Of a stretch of 64,000 nt of DNA, positions 1 through 8,571 are shown piece after piece; the first letter of the stretch is position 1, and the number at the start of each line of letters is the position of its first letter. The notes below the pieces were generated by a model. That model was not told where the DNA came from. It did not search any database and worked only from the letters and a program-made list of their open reading frames with translations. The translations under genes were made by a program, and so were the position numbers. Origin of the DNA: Candidatus Pedobacter colombiensis (GTDB lineage Bacteria > Bacteroidota > Bacteroidia > Sphingobacteriales > Sphingobacteriaceae); contig CP119313.1 in NCBI GenBank assembly GCA_029202485.1, forward strand, positions 1,550,001-1,614,000, read 5' to 3'.

Positions 1-266
1 ATGCCGCCTGTAGGTTGCTCATACTGGTATGCTTTTTTATCATTTATAAAGGCTGCAATTCTGCCTATGTAATCTCCATTATCGTCTTGCAGTACCCATC
101 TGGTACATTTTCCGTGTTGAAAAAATGGATTTTTATTACTGTCGAATATGTTTTCAATATCCTGATCCAGTGGGCAGATCCAATTTTTATCATCTTTATA
201 TATAAAACGGGCAGTGGCTAAAAAATCTTTTCTGGAACGCTTTCCGGATACGGTAGTTATTTGCAT
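1..266 (-). CDS. GNAT-like acyltransferase family protein, N-terminal part (runs off left edge)
   Basis: An open frame on the minus strand starts with ATG at 266 and is still open at base 1, so only the first 88 or so residues are visible. An AGGAG motif lies two bases before the ATG. The fragment contains WICPLDQDIENIF, KCTRWVLQDDNGDYIGRIAAF and a YEQPTGG stretch. I associate this pattern, from memory, with the N-terminal region of roughly 380-residue GNAT-fold proteins common in Bacteroidota, in which the beta strand around GRIAAF precedes the acetyl-CoA site. The acetyl-CoA binding part lies outside the window, so substrate and activity cannot be judged. The family call is from recall and is moderately sure; the gene itself is well supported. 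Confidence 0.6.
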   Translation of the reverse strand, partial: MQITTVSGKRSRKDFLATARFIYKDDKNWICPLDQDIENIFDSNKNPFFQHGKCTRWVLQDDNGDYIGRIAAFINDKKAYQYEQPTGG

Positions 267-280
267 TTCTCCTAATGGAA

Positions 281-313
281 TTAAAATAAAAAGCATCCCT
301 TAGGGGATGCTTT
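281..313 (-). terminator. Rho-independent terminator
   Basis: The arms AAGCATCCC (291-299) and GGGATGCTT (304-312) pair around a four-base loop. On the minus strand the hairpin is followed by a T-rich run. It sits directly after the stop of the 64-residue gene and just before the next minus-strand start, so it ends the short gene's transcript. Confidence 0.75.
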
Positions 314-336
314 ATCAATAATTATTTTTTTACCTG

Positions 337-531
337 TTAATAGGTATCGTCATCGTCATCATCCGAACCAAAACTATCAAAGTTGTCCAGATCATCTAAT
401 GGCATGTCGAGGTCGTCATCTTCATCATCGTCGTATGATTTCTTTTTATTGGTTTCTTCATACGAATCTTCCAGGTCATTTTCTGGATCTTCTGCTTTGC
501 TTTTGTTAATTGGTTTTTTTGGAGTTTTCAT
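337..531 (-). CDS. Small acidic protein with poly-Asp tail, 64 aa
   Basis: Function unknown. The protein has a short basic N-terminus (KTPKKPINKSK), a KKK patch near residue 30, and an extremely acidic second half ending in a run of six Asp and Thr-Tyr. No signal peptide, membrane segment or folded domain is apparent, so it is probably disordered. It stands alone, with its own terminator at 281-313 and no gene within 390 bases upstream. I believe similar miniproteins occur in related Sphingobacteriaceae, but this is recall only. The tail could serve cation binding or charge mimicry of nucleic acid; nothing in the sequence decides this. Confidence 0.6.
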   Translation of the reverse strand: MKTPKKPINKSKAEDPENDLEDSYEETNKKKSYDDDEDDDLDMPLDDLDNFDSFGSDDDDDDTY

Positions 532-930
532 TACAAAAAATATAATTCCGTAAGGTTTTTATTTGATAAGTTAAATTTACTAAAAATCTTTTTAAATCAA
601 AAGAACGATGTTTTTTTTAAATTTTTAGCTGATCAAAAGTAAGACAAAAAGAAATTCTGCAAAGAATTTTTTATAAAATAATCTTGTAAAAAGATTTGCG
701 GGAAAGCAAAAAAAAAATGGTAAAGCTATGAACTTTACCATTTTTTAACACACAAATGAAACCTGAATTGAGATATAGTTTTAGGTTAGGTAAAAATATC
801 TTTGATCAATCCTATAAGAACGATTTTACAAACTTCTGTTTGTTTTAATATCTATAACAAGTTTAATGCTAATTTTATAATGATTAATGTAAACTTAGTA
901 AGTGGTACAAATAATTGAGTAAACGGTAAA
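532..930. other. 399-base AT-rich intergenic region
   Basis: There is no credible coding region. The only clear structure is the hairpin at 712-746. The part up to about 700 is very rich in A and T runs and presumably holds the promoter of the downstream acidic miniprotein gene, but no convincing TAnnTTTG box was found. Confidence 0.5.
712..746 (-). terminator. Bidirectional hairpin terminator
   Basis: TGGTAAAG (718-725) pairs with CTTTACCA (733-740), and the flanking A6 (712-717) and T6 (741-746) extend the stem and give a T-tract on either strand. It is about 185 bases past the stop of the sensor kinase at 931, whose transcript it most likely ends. Confidence 0.65.
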
Positions 931-3900
931 TTAGCTGTATAAAGGGATCAAAATGGAGACATAAGTACCTGAAATACCATTTTGTTTAATGTCTATCTGT
1001 ATCGGATTTGCCTCAACCTGGTTTAAAAGGTTAATACGTTCACGGGTAAGGTTCATGCCTTTACTGACGTGATGACCTTTTTTACCCTTCAAAGAGTTAT
1101 CAATCCCGATGCCATCGTCAATAATTTCGATCACCAGGTGATCCTCACCTTTAAGGTCGATGAGGATATCAAGTTTACCACCTTCTTCTTTGGGCATTAA
1201 TCCATGCCATATTGCATTTTCAATATAGGGTTGGAGGATCATGGACGGGATTAAAGTCTCTTCTTTATCAATTGCACTATTTACCTTTATGTGATATTTA
1301 AACTTTTCGCCAAATCTTTTTTTCTCCAGACTTAAGTATAGTTCCAGGTATTCGAGTTCTTCATCCAGACTGATGAAGCTTTTTGTACATATTTCCAGAT
1401 TCTTTCTAATCAGTTTTGCAAAGCCCGTTAATATCTTATTTGCTGAATTGGTATCTTTTGTATTGATGTAATGCTGAATGGAGTTCATTACATTAAAAAC
1501 AAAATGGGGATTCATCATGGCCTGTAATGCACGTTGTTCGAGCATTAAGATCTTATTCTTTAAAAGCAGTTGTTGTTGTTCCTTATTCTTTTGCATTTTA
1601 GTAATTACAACTGCTACTTTATAAAAGGCAAAGCCGGCGAAAAGAAAAACGGCAACCAAAAATAGGTTTGTTTGCCAGAAATGCCTTTTTAATGAAAAGT
1701 TGACTCTGGTAGGTGTACTCCAGTTGCTCTTATTTGATTTTGAGCTGATTTCAAACGTATAATCTCCTGGTTCCAGTGAGGGGAACTCAAGCCTTCGACT
1801 TTTAGTTTCTGTCCAGTTAGACTCTGTTTTTAGTCGATAACGATAAGTGATGGTTTTATTTTGAAAGTCAATGGCACTGTATGTAAAAGTGATGCTGTTG
1901 TTGGAGGGGGCAAGTATATGCATGGCACTGTTCAGTCCAAGCTTTGTCTTATTGTTTATGATGGAGGATATTAATACTTTAGGAGCCTCATGATTGGTGT
2001 TTTCCTTATGATACGAAAAATAAACAAGACCACAATTGGTTGCAAAGTATGCATATTGGTCATCAATAAACAGATCATTTACATCGTCGGCCAACATAGC
2101 ATTGGTATATTCAAATGATTCTACTGATCGCTGTTTGTTTTTTAAAGGAATCCTGTTGATGCCATTATTGGTAACGACCCATATATAATTGTCTTTTACA
2201 AATAGCCGTTTACATATATTGTTGGCAAGTCCATCTTTTCGGGTAATAACCTTTACAACATTTTTATTTTTGAGGAATACAACCCCGTAACCATCTGTAG
2301 CCAGTACAATAGTGCCATCATCTAATTTCTGGATATCATTGATCCTTTTTGTAAGAAGTAAATTCTGATTGGAATAATTATATAAAATACCATTCGAATA
2401 TTCTGACAGACCGCTAACATTAGAAAACCATAGGTTCTGGTCCTTATCGTAAAATACACAATATGCTCTGTTGATGAAAAAATCGATGCCCTGTTTAAAA
2501 TACAATAAGGTAAATTCTAGTTTGTCTTTTCGATATGGTAAAATATATACACCTGAGGACAAAGCGATTGCCAGAGTATGGTCCTTACGTAAACTTAAGC
2601 TTTTAACAACAAACATCCTTTTGTTTGTTTCTTTCAGATAATTAATGTTGGGAGTACCATAAATGTTGTTAATTCTACCAAGACCATAATCAGCAGCAAA
2701 ATACATCGTTTGGTCAAGGGAGTCATAAACCAAATGTTTTATAACATTATATTTTTTTTTATCCGGCAGTTGGATCCTGGTAGTGTGGTAGGTGTTTAAG
2801 TCAAGTAGACTGATATTTCCTTCATCCAATCCAAGCCATAATCTGTTGCGGTCATCTTTAACCAGACTTTTTACCATATCACTATTTAAACCATTTGTTT
2901 TATTGATGACATAGAGGCGCTCATCTTTCTGAGGGAGCATATAGATGCCACTTGTGGTGGTAAACCACATGTTATTTTTTGAGTCTTTAATGGTTTGACT
3001 GCATGATATATTTTTTAAATACTGTGTTGTTTTTCCTGAAGGCTCTATATGATAAATGCCATTGCTGTTGCTTAGCCATAAATCGTCATTCTTATCCAGG
3101 AAGAAATATCCTGGATCATTATTCAATAATGATGTATCAATCTTTAATAGCAGATACTGTTTGTTGCCGGTTCTAATGTTAAGCCCATTTTTATCAATAT
3201 AACCGAGGGTTTTGTCAGGCAGGTTTAGGATGGTTTTGTAAGAAAGGGGTAAGGTGCCATGTGCCGTAATCGTGAAAGTCTTGTTGTTAAAAACACGGAC
3301 ACATTCGTTGCTGAATGCCCATATTGTTCCCGACTTATCTTCATGTATAAATGTATTTGTATACTGGTGCTCAAGATCTGCGGAAATGTATTTCATAATT
3401 GTTTTTCCATCCCACATCACCAATATATTTTTATTGGTGCCAAACCAGATTCTCCCTTTACTGTCCTGGAAGAAAGAAACAATTACAGCGTTAAATTTTA
3501 GTAGTTTAAGCAGTTTGTCATTGGTTTCATTATATATTTTACCGTTAAAAAAATAGCTAAGCTCGCCATTTAATGCCAGAAACCAGATTTTGCCACTTTT
3601 ATCCTCTTTTAACTGTAGGATCTGATTATCTGGTAATCCATCATCGATGGAGAAATTTTCAAATATTTTACCATCAAACCTGCTTACACCTGCGTCTGTA
3701 GCTACCCAGATATAGCCTTTAGAATCCTGTAATGTATAATAGCAATTATTGCTTGGTAGTCCGTTTTTTGTGCTAAAATGTTGTAAATGGGTAGATTGAG
3801 AATAGCCAGGGAAGCTGATGGTTAACAACAGAATTATAAGGATTAAGTACCTTCCTCTTAAGTTTAACTGTTTATTTATCGCTATCAAAACTAGTATATG

Positions 3901-3960
3901 ATTTAATTTTTTCAACAAAATCACTTGCGCGCCTTCTCGATACAGCAATTTTTTCTCCAT
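931..3960 (-). CDS. LytS-type sensor histidine kinase with Reg_prop propeller and Y_Y_Y domain
   Basis: Membrane sensor kinase, about 1009 residues from the ATG. A hydrophobic export signal ends near residue 54 (SFPGYSQ). It is followed by many Reg_prop-type repeats (WVATDAGVSRF, WFGTNKNI, WLSNSNGIY) up to about residue 700, a Y_Y_Y domain near 720-790, one membrane helix, and a cytoplasmic His_kinase (LytS/AlgZ class) domain with MMNPHFVFNVMNSIQHYI carrying the phospho-His, then an ATPase domain with NAIWHG and DDGIGID. The first 89 bases overlap the upstream response-regulator gene, and the leader before the hydrophobic core is unusually long. Translation may therefore start later, near residues 30-40, possibly at a non-ATG codon after an AGAGGAAGG stretch. 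It pairs with the LytTR regulator. The signal sensed is unknown. Confidence 0.9.
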   Translation of the reverse strand: MEKKLLYREGAQVILLKKLNHILVLIAINKQLNLRGRYLILIILLLTISFPGYSQSTHLQHFSTKNGLPSNNCYYTLQDSKGYIWVATDAGVSRFDGKIFENFSIDDGLPDNQILQLKEDKSGKIWFLALNGELSYFFNGKIYNETNDKLLKLLKFNAVIVSFFQDSKGRIWFGTNKNILVMWDGKTIMKYISADLEHQYTNTFIHEDKSGTIWAFSNECVRVFNNKTFTITAHGTLPLSYKTILNLPDKTLGYIDKNGLNIRTGNKQYLLLKIDTSLLNNDPGYFFLDKNDDLWLSNSNGIYHIEPSGKTTQYLKNISCSQTIKDSKNNMWFTTTSGIYMLPQKDERLYVINKTNGLNSDMVKSLVKDDRNRLWLGLDEGNISLLDLNTYHTTRIQLPDKKKYNVIKHLVYDSLDQTMYFAADYGLGRINNIYGTPNINYLKETNKRMFVVKSLSLRKDHTLAIALSSGVYILPYRKDKLEFTLLYFKQGIDFFINRAYCVFYDKDQNLWFSNVSGLSEYSNGILYNYSNQNLLLTKRINDIQKLDDGTIVLATDGYGVVFLKNKNVVKVITRKDGLANNICKRLFVKDNYIWVVTNNGINRIPLKNKQRSVESFEYTNAMLADDVNDLFIDDQYAYFATNCGLVYFSYHKENTNHEAPKVLISSIINNKTKLGLNSAMHILAPSNNSITFTYSAIDFQNKTITYRYRLKTESNWTETKSRRLEFPSLEPGDYTFEISSKSNKSNWSTPTRVNFSLKRHFWQTNLFLVAVFLFAGFAFYKVAVVITKMQKNKEQQQLLLKNKILMLEQRALQAMMNPHFVFNVMNSIQHYINTKDTNSANKILTGFAKLIRKNLEICTKSFISLDEELEYLELYLSLEKKRFGEKFKYHIKVNSAIDKEETLIPSMILQPYIENAIWHGLMPKEEGGKLDILIDLKGEDHLVIEIIDDGIGIDNSLKGKKGHHVSKGMNLTRERINLLNQVEANPIQIDIKQNGISGTYVSILIPLYS

Positions 3961-4651
3961 TCTTAAGGATTACTTCAAGCCCATTTTTCGAGTTGTACTC
4001 TTTTACGTAATTCAGGTTAACAATACTCGATTTATGTATCCTTATAAACTGGTTGTCAGGTAATATCTCCTCATATTCTTTTAGAACTTTGGAAACAGTG
4101 ATCTTGTCTTTATTCTGGAGATAAAATATAGAATAATTACTATCTGCAGCAATATGAATAATATCGTCAATATTTACAAGGCTATAACCTTGTCCGTTGG
4201 GTAAGCTAATTTTTCGAATTTCGCTTCTTTCCGAAAGATTTGCAGCAAGATCTTGCATACGCTCTGCACGACCGCTATCATTTTTATTTAAGGCGATAAA
4301 TTTTACTGCTTTATCAACAGCGGCTTTCAATTCATCGATATCAATAGGTTTTAACAAGTAGTCAAGGGCATTTGCCTTAATTGCTTTTAAGGCATATTGA
4401 TCATAAGCGGTAGTGAAAATAACCTGGGCTTTATTGGATTGCGCATAGGGGATAAGTTCGAAGCCATTTTCTCCTGGCATTGCAATATCCAGGAAAATCA
4501 AATCAATAGCATGCTGTGAAAGTAGGTTACGTGCTTCCGATACGGACTTAGCAATTCCGGAAATGTGGATGTCTTCGCAATTTTCTTGTAAAAGAAAGTA
4601 TAATGAAGAACGGGCAAATTCCTCATCGTCTACAATAATAGTATTCAGCAC
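3872..4651 (-). CDS. LytTR-family response regulator
   Basis: Cytoplasmic transcription regulator of 259 residues. An N-terminal receiver domain (residues 1-120) shows the acidic pair in IIVDDEE, the phospho-acceptor Asp in IFLDIAMPGENG and the Lys in LLKPID. A C-terminal LytTR DNA-binding domain (about 150-250) contains IRIHKSSIVNLNYV and IAVSRRR. It is first in a two-gene minus-strand unit and overlaps the partner kinase gene by 89 bases, which suggests translational coupling. The target is unknown; family members often regulate a nearby transport or metabolic gene, but none is obvious here. Confidence 0.93.
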   Translation of the reverse strand: MLNTIIVDDEEFARSSLYFLLQENCEDIHISGIAKSVSEARNLLSQHAIDLIFLDIAMPGENGFELIPYAQSNKAQVIFTTAYDQYALKAIKANALDYLLKPIDIDELKAAVDKAVKFIALNKNDSGRAERMQDLAANLSERSEIRKISLPNGQGYSLVNIDDIIHIAADSNYSIFYLQNKDKITVSKVLKEYEEILPDNQFIRIHKSSIVNLNYVKEYNSKNGLEVILKNGEKIAVSRRRASDFVEKIKSYTSFDSDK

Positions 4652-4777
4652 AGCTATTAATTTAATAGGGTGAATTTATTAAAAAAATGCCACAACACGA
4701 TGTTTTTAATAAATATAAGTGGAAGTAAAAACCACTATCATCCTATCCACTTTCCTTTTTTATGAAATGAAGAACTA

Positions 4778-5902
4778 CTAATAATTAATAATTTGTTCTT
4801 CCAGATGATCCGGTAAATCGCGGTAATTGTATTGTTGTCCGCGTAACTGAGGTTCAAAGCCAGCTTCTCTAATGGCATCCTGAATTCCCTTTGCCGTAAA
4901 ACGATGCGGAGCACCAGCAGCTGAAACTACATTCTCTTCGATCATGATCGAGCCAAAATCGTTAGCGCCGGCATGTAAACAGAGCTCTGCTACGTTTTTA
5001 CCAACCGTAAGCCATGAAGCCTGAATGTTTTTAATGTTAGGCAGCATAATTCGACTTAATGCAAGCATTCTGATATACTCATCCCCCGAAACATTATTGC
5101 TGATGCCTCTTAATCTCTTTAATAAGGTCCCATCATCCTGGAAAGGCCAGGGAATGAAAGCCAGAAAGCCCTTAGCATCAGCAGGCTTTTCACTTTGAAC
5201 TTCTCTTATCCATACCAGGTGTTCAAAACGTTCCTCTATAGTTTCAACATGACCAAACATCATTGTTGCAGATGTAGTAATGTGCAATTGATGAGCTGCC
5301 CTCATTACATCAAGCCACTCCTGACCGCCACATTTACCCTTTGATATCAATCTTCTAACTCTGTCGTTCAATATTTCGGCACCGGCACCGGGCAATGAAT
5401 CCATTCCTGCTTCTTTTAAAGCTGATAAAACAGCTGTATGAGAAAGTCCTTCCAATTTGGCCACATGGGCAATTTCGGGTGGACCCAAAGCATGAAGTTT
5501 TAAATCAGGGTACAGTTCCTTAAGACTTTTAAACAAATCAGCATAGAATGTTAAGCCCAGATCGGGATGATGACCACCCTGTAGCAACAACTGATCACCA
5601 CCTAGCCTAAATGTCTCTTCTATTTTTTGTTTATAAGTCTCTATATCTGTGATGTAGCTTTCATCATGGCCAGGTCTTCTAAAAAAATTACAGAATTTAC
5701 AGTTGGCGATGCATACATTTGTTGTATTTACATTCCTATCTATTTGCCAGGTTACCTTACCACTAGGTACTTGTTTTTTTCTCAGTTCATTGGCTACATA
5801 AGCCAGTTCAGCAGTTGCTGCATGATGATATAAAAATACACCCTCTTCTTTTGTTAAAAAGTCGAAATGCAAGGCCCTGTGTAATAATTCGGCAGTATTC
5901 AT
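4778..5902 (-). CDS. mqnC: Cyclic dehypoxanthinyl futalosine synthase MqnC
   Basis: Radical SAM enzyme of the futalosine pathway to menaquinone; the family cyclises dehypoxanthine futalosine. The cluster-binding motif CIANCKFC (Cx3Cx2C) follows VCIANCK in the N-terminal third. QGGHHPDLG, LPGAGAEIL, HVETIEER and a C-terminal GANDFGS are characteristic of MqnC/MqnE/CofH-type proteins, and the overall fit is best to MqnC. The start chosen is ATG at 5902, giving 374 residues, the usual family length. A longer frame back to 5983 adds 27 unconserved residues and runs through the promoter box. Its presence implies menaquinone is made by the futalosine rather than the classical Men route. Confidence 0.92.
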   Translation of the reverse strand: MNTAELLHRALHFDFLTKEEGVFLYHHAATAELAYVANELRKKQVPSGKVTWQIDRNVNTTNVCIANCKFCNFFRRPGHDESYITDIETYKQKIEETFRLGGDQLLLQGGHHPDLGLTFYADLFKSLKELYPDLKLHALGPPEIAHVAKLEGLSHTAVLSALKEAGMDSLPGAGAEILNDRVRRLISKGKCGGQEWLDVMRAAHQLHITTSATMMFGHVETIEERFEHLVWIREVQSEKPADAKGFLAFIPWPFQDDGTLLKRLRGISNNVSGDEYIRMLALSRIMLPNIKNIQASWLTVGKNVAELCLHAGANDFGSIMIEENVVSAAGAPHRFTAKGIQDAIREAGFEPQLRGQQYNYRDLPDHLEEQIINY

Positions 5903-5906
5903 AGCA

Positions 5907-5934
5907 CAAATATACCATAAGTTGTTTTTATCAA
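5907..5934 (-). promoter_or_regulatory. Bacteroidota-type promoter of mqnC
   Basis: On the minus strand a TTG (5934-5932) is followed after 17 bases by a perfect TATATTTG box (5914-5907). Only four bases separate the box from the ATG at 5902, so the transcript would have essentially no leader. Confidence 0.55.
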
Positions 5935-5989
5935 TATAATTTGTTTGTCCTTTATTAAAAAGGATAAGCTTTCGGCTGTCCATTATTCC

Positions 5990-5997
5990 TATCTTTG
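5990..5997 (+). promoter_or_regulatory. -7 box for the M16 peptidase pair
   Basis: TATCTTTG fits the TAnnTTTG consensus and lies 20 bases before the ATG at 6018. The -33 element is weak (TTTC-like, near 5970). Together with the mqnC promoter it makes this a compact divergent control region. Confidence 0.5.
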
Positions 5998-6017
5998 GCT
6001 CAATTATTTTTTAATAT

Positions 6018-7262
6018 ATGGTAGATTTTAACCGTTTTACATTAGCCAATGGGTTGCGTGTACTGGTACACGAAGATGATACTACGCCTATGGCGGTGTT
6101 AAATATTTTATATGATGTTGGTGCAAGAGACGAAGAGCAGGACAAAACAGGTTTTGCACATTTATTTGAGCACCTAATGTTTGGCGGATCAGTGCATATT
6201 CCAAGCTACGACGAGCCTTTGCAAAGGGTAGGAGGCGAGAACAATGCTTTTACCAGTAACGACATTACCAATTATTACATCACTTTACCGGCCGTAAATC
6301 TTGAAACTGCTTTCTGGCTGGAGAGTGACCGGATGTTGAGCCTTGCTTTTTCAGAGAAGAGTTTGGAAACGCAGCGTAATGTAGTATGTGAAGAGTTTAA
6401 ACAGCGTTACCTGAATCAGCCTTATGGTGATGTATGGTTGAAATTAAGGCCGCTTGCCTATACTACACATCCTTACCGCTGGGCAACCATAGGGCAGGAT
6501 TTAAAACAAATTGAAGATGCGAAAATGGAAGACGTTAAAGCATTTTTCCAAAAGCACTACAATCCGCAAAATGCCATTATGGTCGTGGGTGGAAATGTTA
6601 AAACTGAAGAGGTAAGGGCGCTTGCAGAGAAATGGTTTGCACCAATTCCTGCCGGAGAAAGATACCTTAGAAATTTGCCTAAGGAGCCGATGCAGACAGC
6701 TGAAAGAAGAGAAATAGTCCGTGCAGATGTTCCTTTAAATGCGATTTACATGGCCTTTAAAATGCCTGCAAGAAGTGATAATGCATACCAAACTTATGAC
6801 CTGATGTCTGATATCCTTTCACAAGGACAATCCTCAAGGTTGTATAACAGTCTGCTAAAAGAGCAGCAGTTATTTAGTGATATTCATGCTTATATTACCA
6901 GTAGTATCGACGAGGGATTATTTGTGATTGAAGGTAAGCTGGTTGAAGGGGTCAGCATAGAAGCCGCAGAAGCTGCCATCTGGGCTGAGCTCCATAAGCT
7001 TATCGAGGAACAAGTGACCGATGTGGAGATTACCAAAGTGAAAAACAAATCAGAATCTATTATGGTATTTGCGGAGATGAGTTTGTTAGATAAGGCTATG
7101 AATCTTGCTTATTACGAGTTATTAGGTAATGCTCAAGGCCTGAATACTGAGATCAACAAGTATCTGGCTGTAACACCTGCTGATATTCAGCAGGCTGCAA
7201 AAATCACCTTTAAGAAAGAACAATGTTCAACTTTACACTATTTAACTGCCCAAAATGCTTAA
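6018..7262 (+). CDS. M16 family zinc metallopeptidase, catalytic subunit
   Basis: Zinc peptidase of the pitrilysin/insulinase family, 414 residues. The inverted zinc motif HLFEHLMFGG (HxxEH) lies near residues 48-57, with the downstream Glu in VVCEEFKQR. There is no signal peptide, so a cytoplasmic location is likely. The next gene overlaps by 8 bases and encodes a related protein without the zinc motif. This matches known two-subunit M16B enzymes, such as mitochondrial processing peptidase, in which one chain holds the metal and the other holds substrate-binding Arg and Tyr. Substrate unknown; peptide clean-up is the usual family role. Confidence 0.93.
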   Translation: MVDFNRFTLANGLRVLVHEDDTTPMAVLNILYDVGARDEEQDKTGFAHLFEHLMFGGSVHIPSYDEPLQRVGGENNAFTSNDITNYYITLPAVNLETAFWLESDRMLSLAFSEKSLETQRNVVCEEFKQRYLNQPYGDVWLKLRPLAYTTHPYRWATIGQDLKQIEDAKMEDVKAFFQKHYNPQNAIMVVGGNVKTEEVRALAEKWFAPIPAGERYLRNLPKEPMQTAERREIVRADVPLNAIYMAFKMPARSDNAYQTYDLMSDILSQGQSSRLYNSLLKEQQLFSDIHAYITSSIDEGLFVIEGKLVEGVSIEAAEAAIWAELHKLIEEQVTDVEITKVKNKSESIMVFAEMSLLDKAMNLAYYELLGNAQGLNTEINKYLAVTPADIQQAAKITFKKEQCSTLHYLTAQNA

Positions 7263-8529
7263 TCGTACACTAGCCCCGGAATCGAAACTGGTTGATGAAA
7301 TTAGTTTTATTGAACCTTTAAAACAAGTACTGGACAATGGTATACCAGTTTTTACAATCAATGCAGGTAAACAGGAACTTGTTCGAATAGAGTTTATATT
7401 CGAAAATGTAAACTGGGATGCCTCAAAACCATTGGAAGCAATTGCTGTGAGTCATTTAATAAATAATGGAACCAATAAATTAAGTGCTAAAGAAATTGCA
7501 GATAAAGTTGATTATTATGGTGCTTTCCTGCAAACAGAATATGGAGCAGATCAAACTTGTGTTAAGCTTTATACATTAAATAAACATCTACAATCGGTGT
7601 TGCCGATTCTGCGCTCAATCTTAAATGAAAGTATCTTTCCTGAGCAGGAACTGTCTATTTTTATCCAGAACCAAAAGCAGTCCTTACAGGTAAGCCTGCA
7701 AAAAAATGATTTTCTGGCAAGGAAGAATTTTGCAAATGCACTTTTTGGTGAAACACCTTATGGCTCTAATATTCAGCCCTCGCATTACGAAGACATAAAA
7801 AGAGATGATCTTTTAAATTATTTTAAAGCAGCGTATAAACCTCAGAACTGTACCATTTTCGTAGCCGGTAAGTTTGAAGAAGCAGAATTCAATATTCTGA
7901 ACAGTATTATTGGTAAGGGCTGGGACAATAATGCGCCATCAGTAACCAATAAATTTAGTTTTACGAATATTCATCAGGGAGAGATTTTTGTAGAAAAGTC
8001 TGAAGCCATCCAATCGGCAATCAGGATGGGAACCCTTGCCATTACCAGAAATCATCCAGATTTTCCAGGTTTTCAAGTATTAAACTGTTTACTTGGTGGG
8101 TATTTTGGTTCCAGATTAATGGCCAATATTCGTGAAGATAAAGGTTATACTTATGGTATTGGATCGGCGGTAGCCTCTTTAAAAGATGCAGGTTATTTCT
8201 TTATTGCTACAGAAGTAGGAGTAGATGTGTGCAGCAATACCCTTGCAGAAATTGAAAAGGAGATCAGTATACTTAAAACTGATTTGGTGCAGGATGCTGA
8301 GCTGGGTTTAGTTAGGAATTATATGTTGGGCTCCATGTTAGGTAGTCTTGAAAATGCATTCTCTCATGCCGACAAGTTTAAGAATGTTTATTTCTCTGGA
8401 TTGGATTATGGTTATTATGAAAACTATATTCAAACAGTAAAATCAATTACTGCTGCTGATTTAAAAGATCTGGCAAATAAATACCTCAATACCGACAGCT
8501 TTACCAAAGTTATCGTAGGCAAAAAATAA
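7255..8529 (+). CDS. M16 family peptidase, non-catalytic partner subunit
   Basis: Second half of the M16 pair, 424 residues. The HxxEH position is degenerate (AVSHLINNGTNKLS), so it cannot bind zinc in the usual way. The C-terminal half keeps GSRLMANIREDKGYTYGIGS with the conserved Arg and Tyr that grip substrate in M16 heterodimers. It overlaps the catalytic subunit gene by 8 bases, which supports equal production and complex formation. No export signal is seen. Confidence 0.92.
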   Translation: MLNRTLAPESKLVDEISFIEPLKQVLDNGIPVFTINAGKQELVRIEFIFENVNWDASKPLEAIAVSHLINNGTNKLSAKEIADKVDYYGAFLQTEYGADQTCVKLYTLNKHLQSVLPILRSILNESIFPEQELSIFIQNQKQSLQVSLQKNDFLARKNFANALFGETPYGSNIQPSHYEDIKRDDLLNYFKAAYKPQNCTIFVAGKFEEAEFNILNSIIGKGWDNNAPSVTNKFSFTNIHQGEIFVEKSEAIQSAIRMGTLAITRNHPDFPGFQVLNCLLGGYFGSRLMANIREDKGYTYGIGSAVASLKDAGYFFIATEVGVDVCSNTLAEIEKEISILKTDLVQDAELGLVRNYMLGSMLGSLENAFSHADKFKNVYFSGLDYGYYENYIQTVKSITAADLKDLANKYLNTDSFTKVIVGKK

Positions 8530-8533
8530 AGTA

Positions 8534-8571
8534 TATCCTGGCTAATTTACTTTAGCCAGGATACCTTTTTG
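8534..8571 (+). terminator. Terminator of the M16 operon
   Basis: A 12-base stem TATCCTGGCTAA (8534-8545) pairs with TTAGCCAGGATA (8552-8563) and is followed by CCTTTTT. It overlaps the last codons of the convergent gene ending at 8542, so it may act in both directions. Confidence 0.8.
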
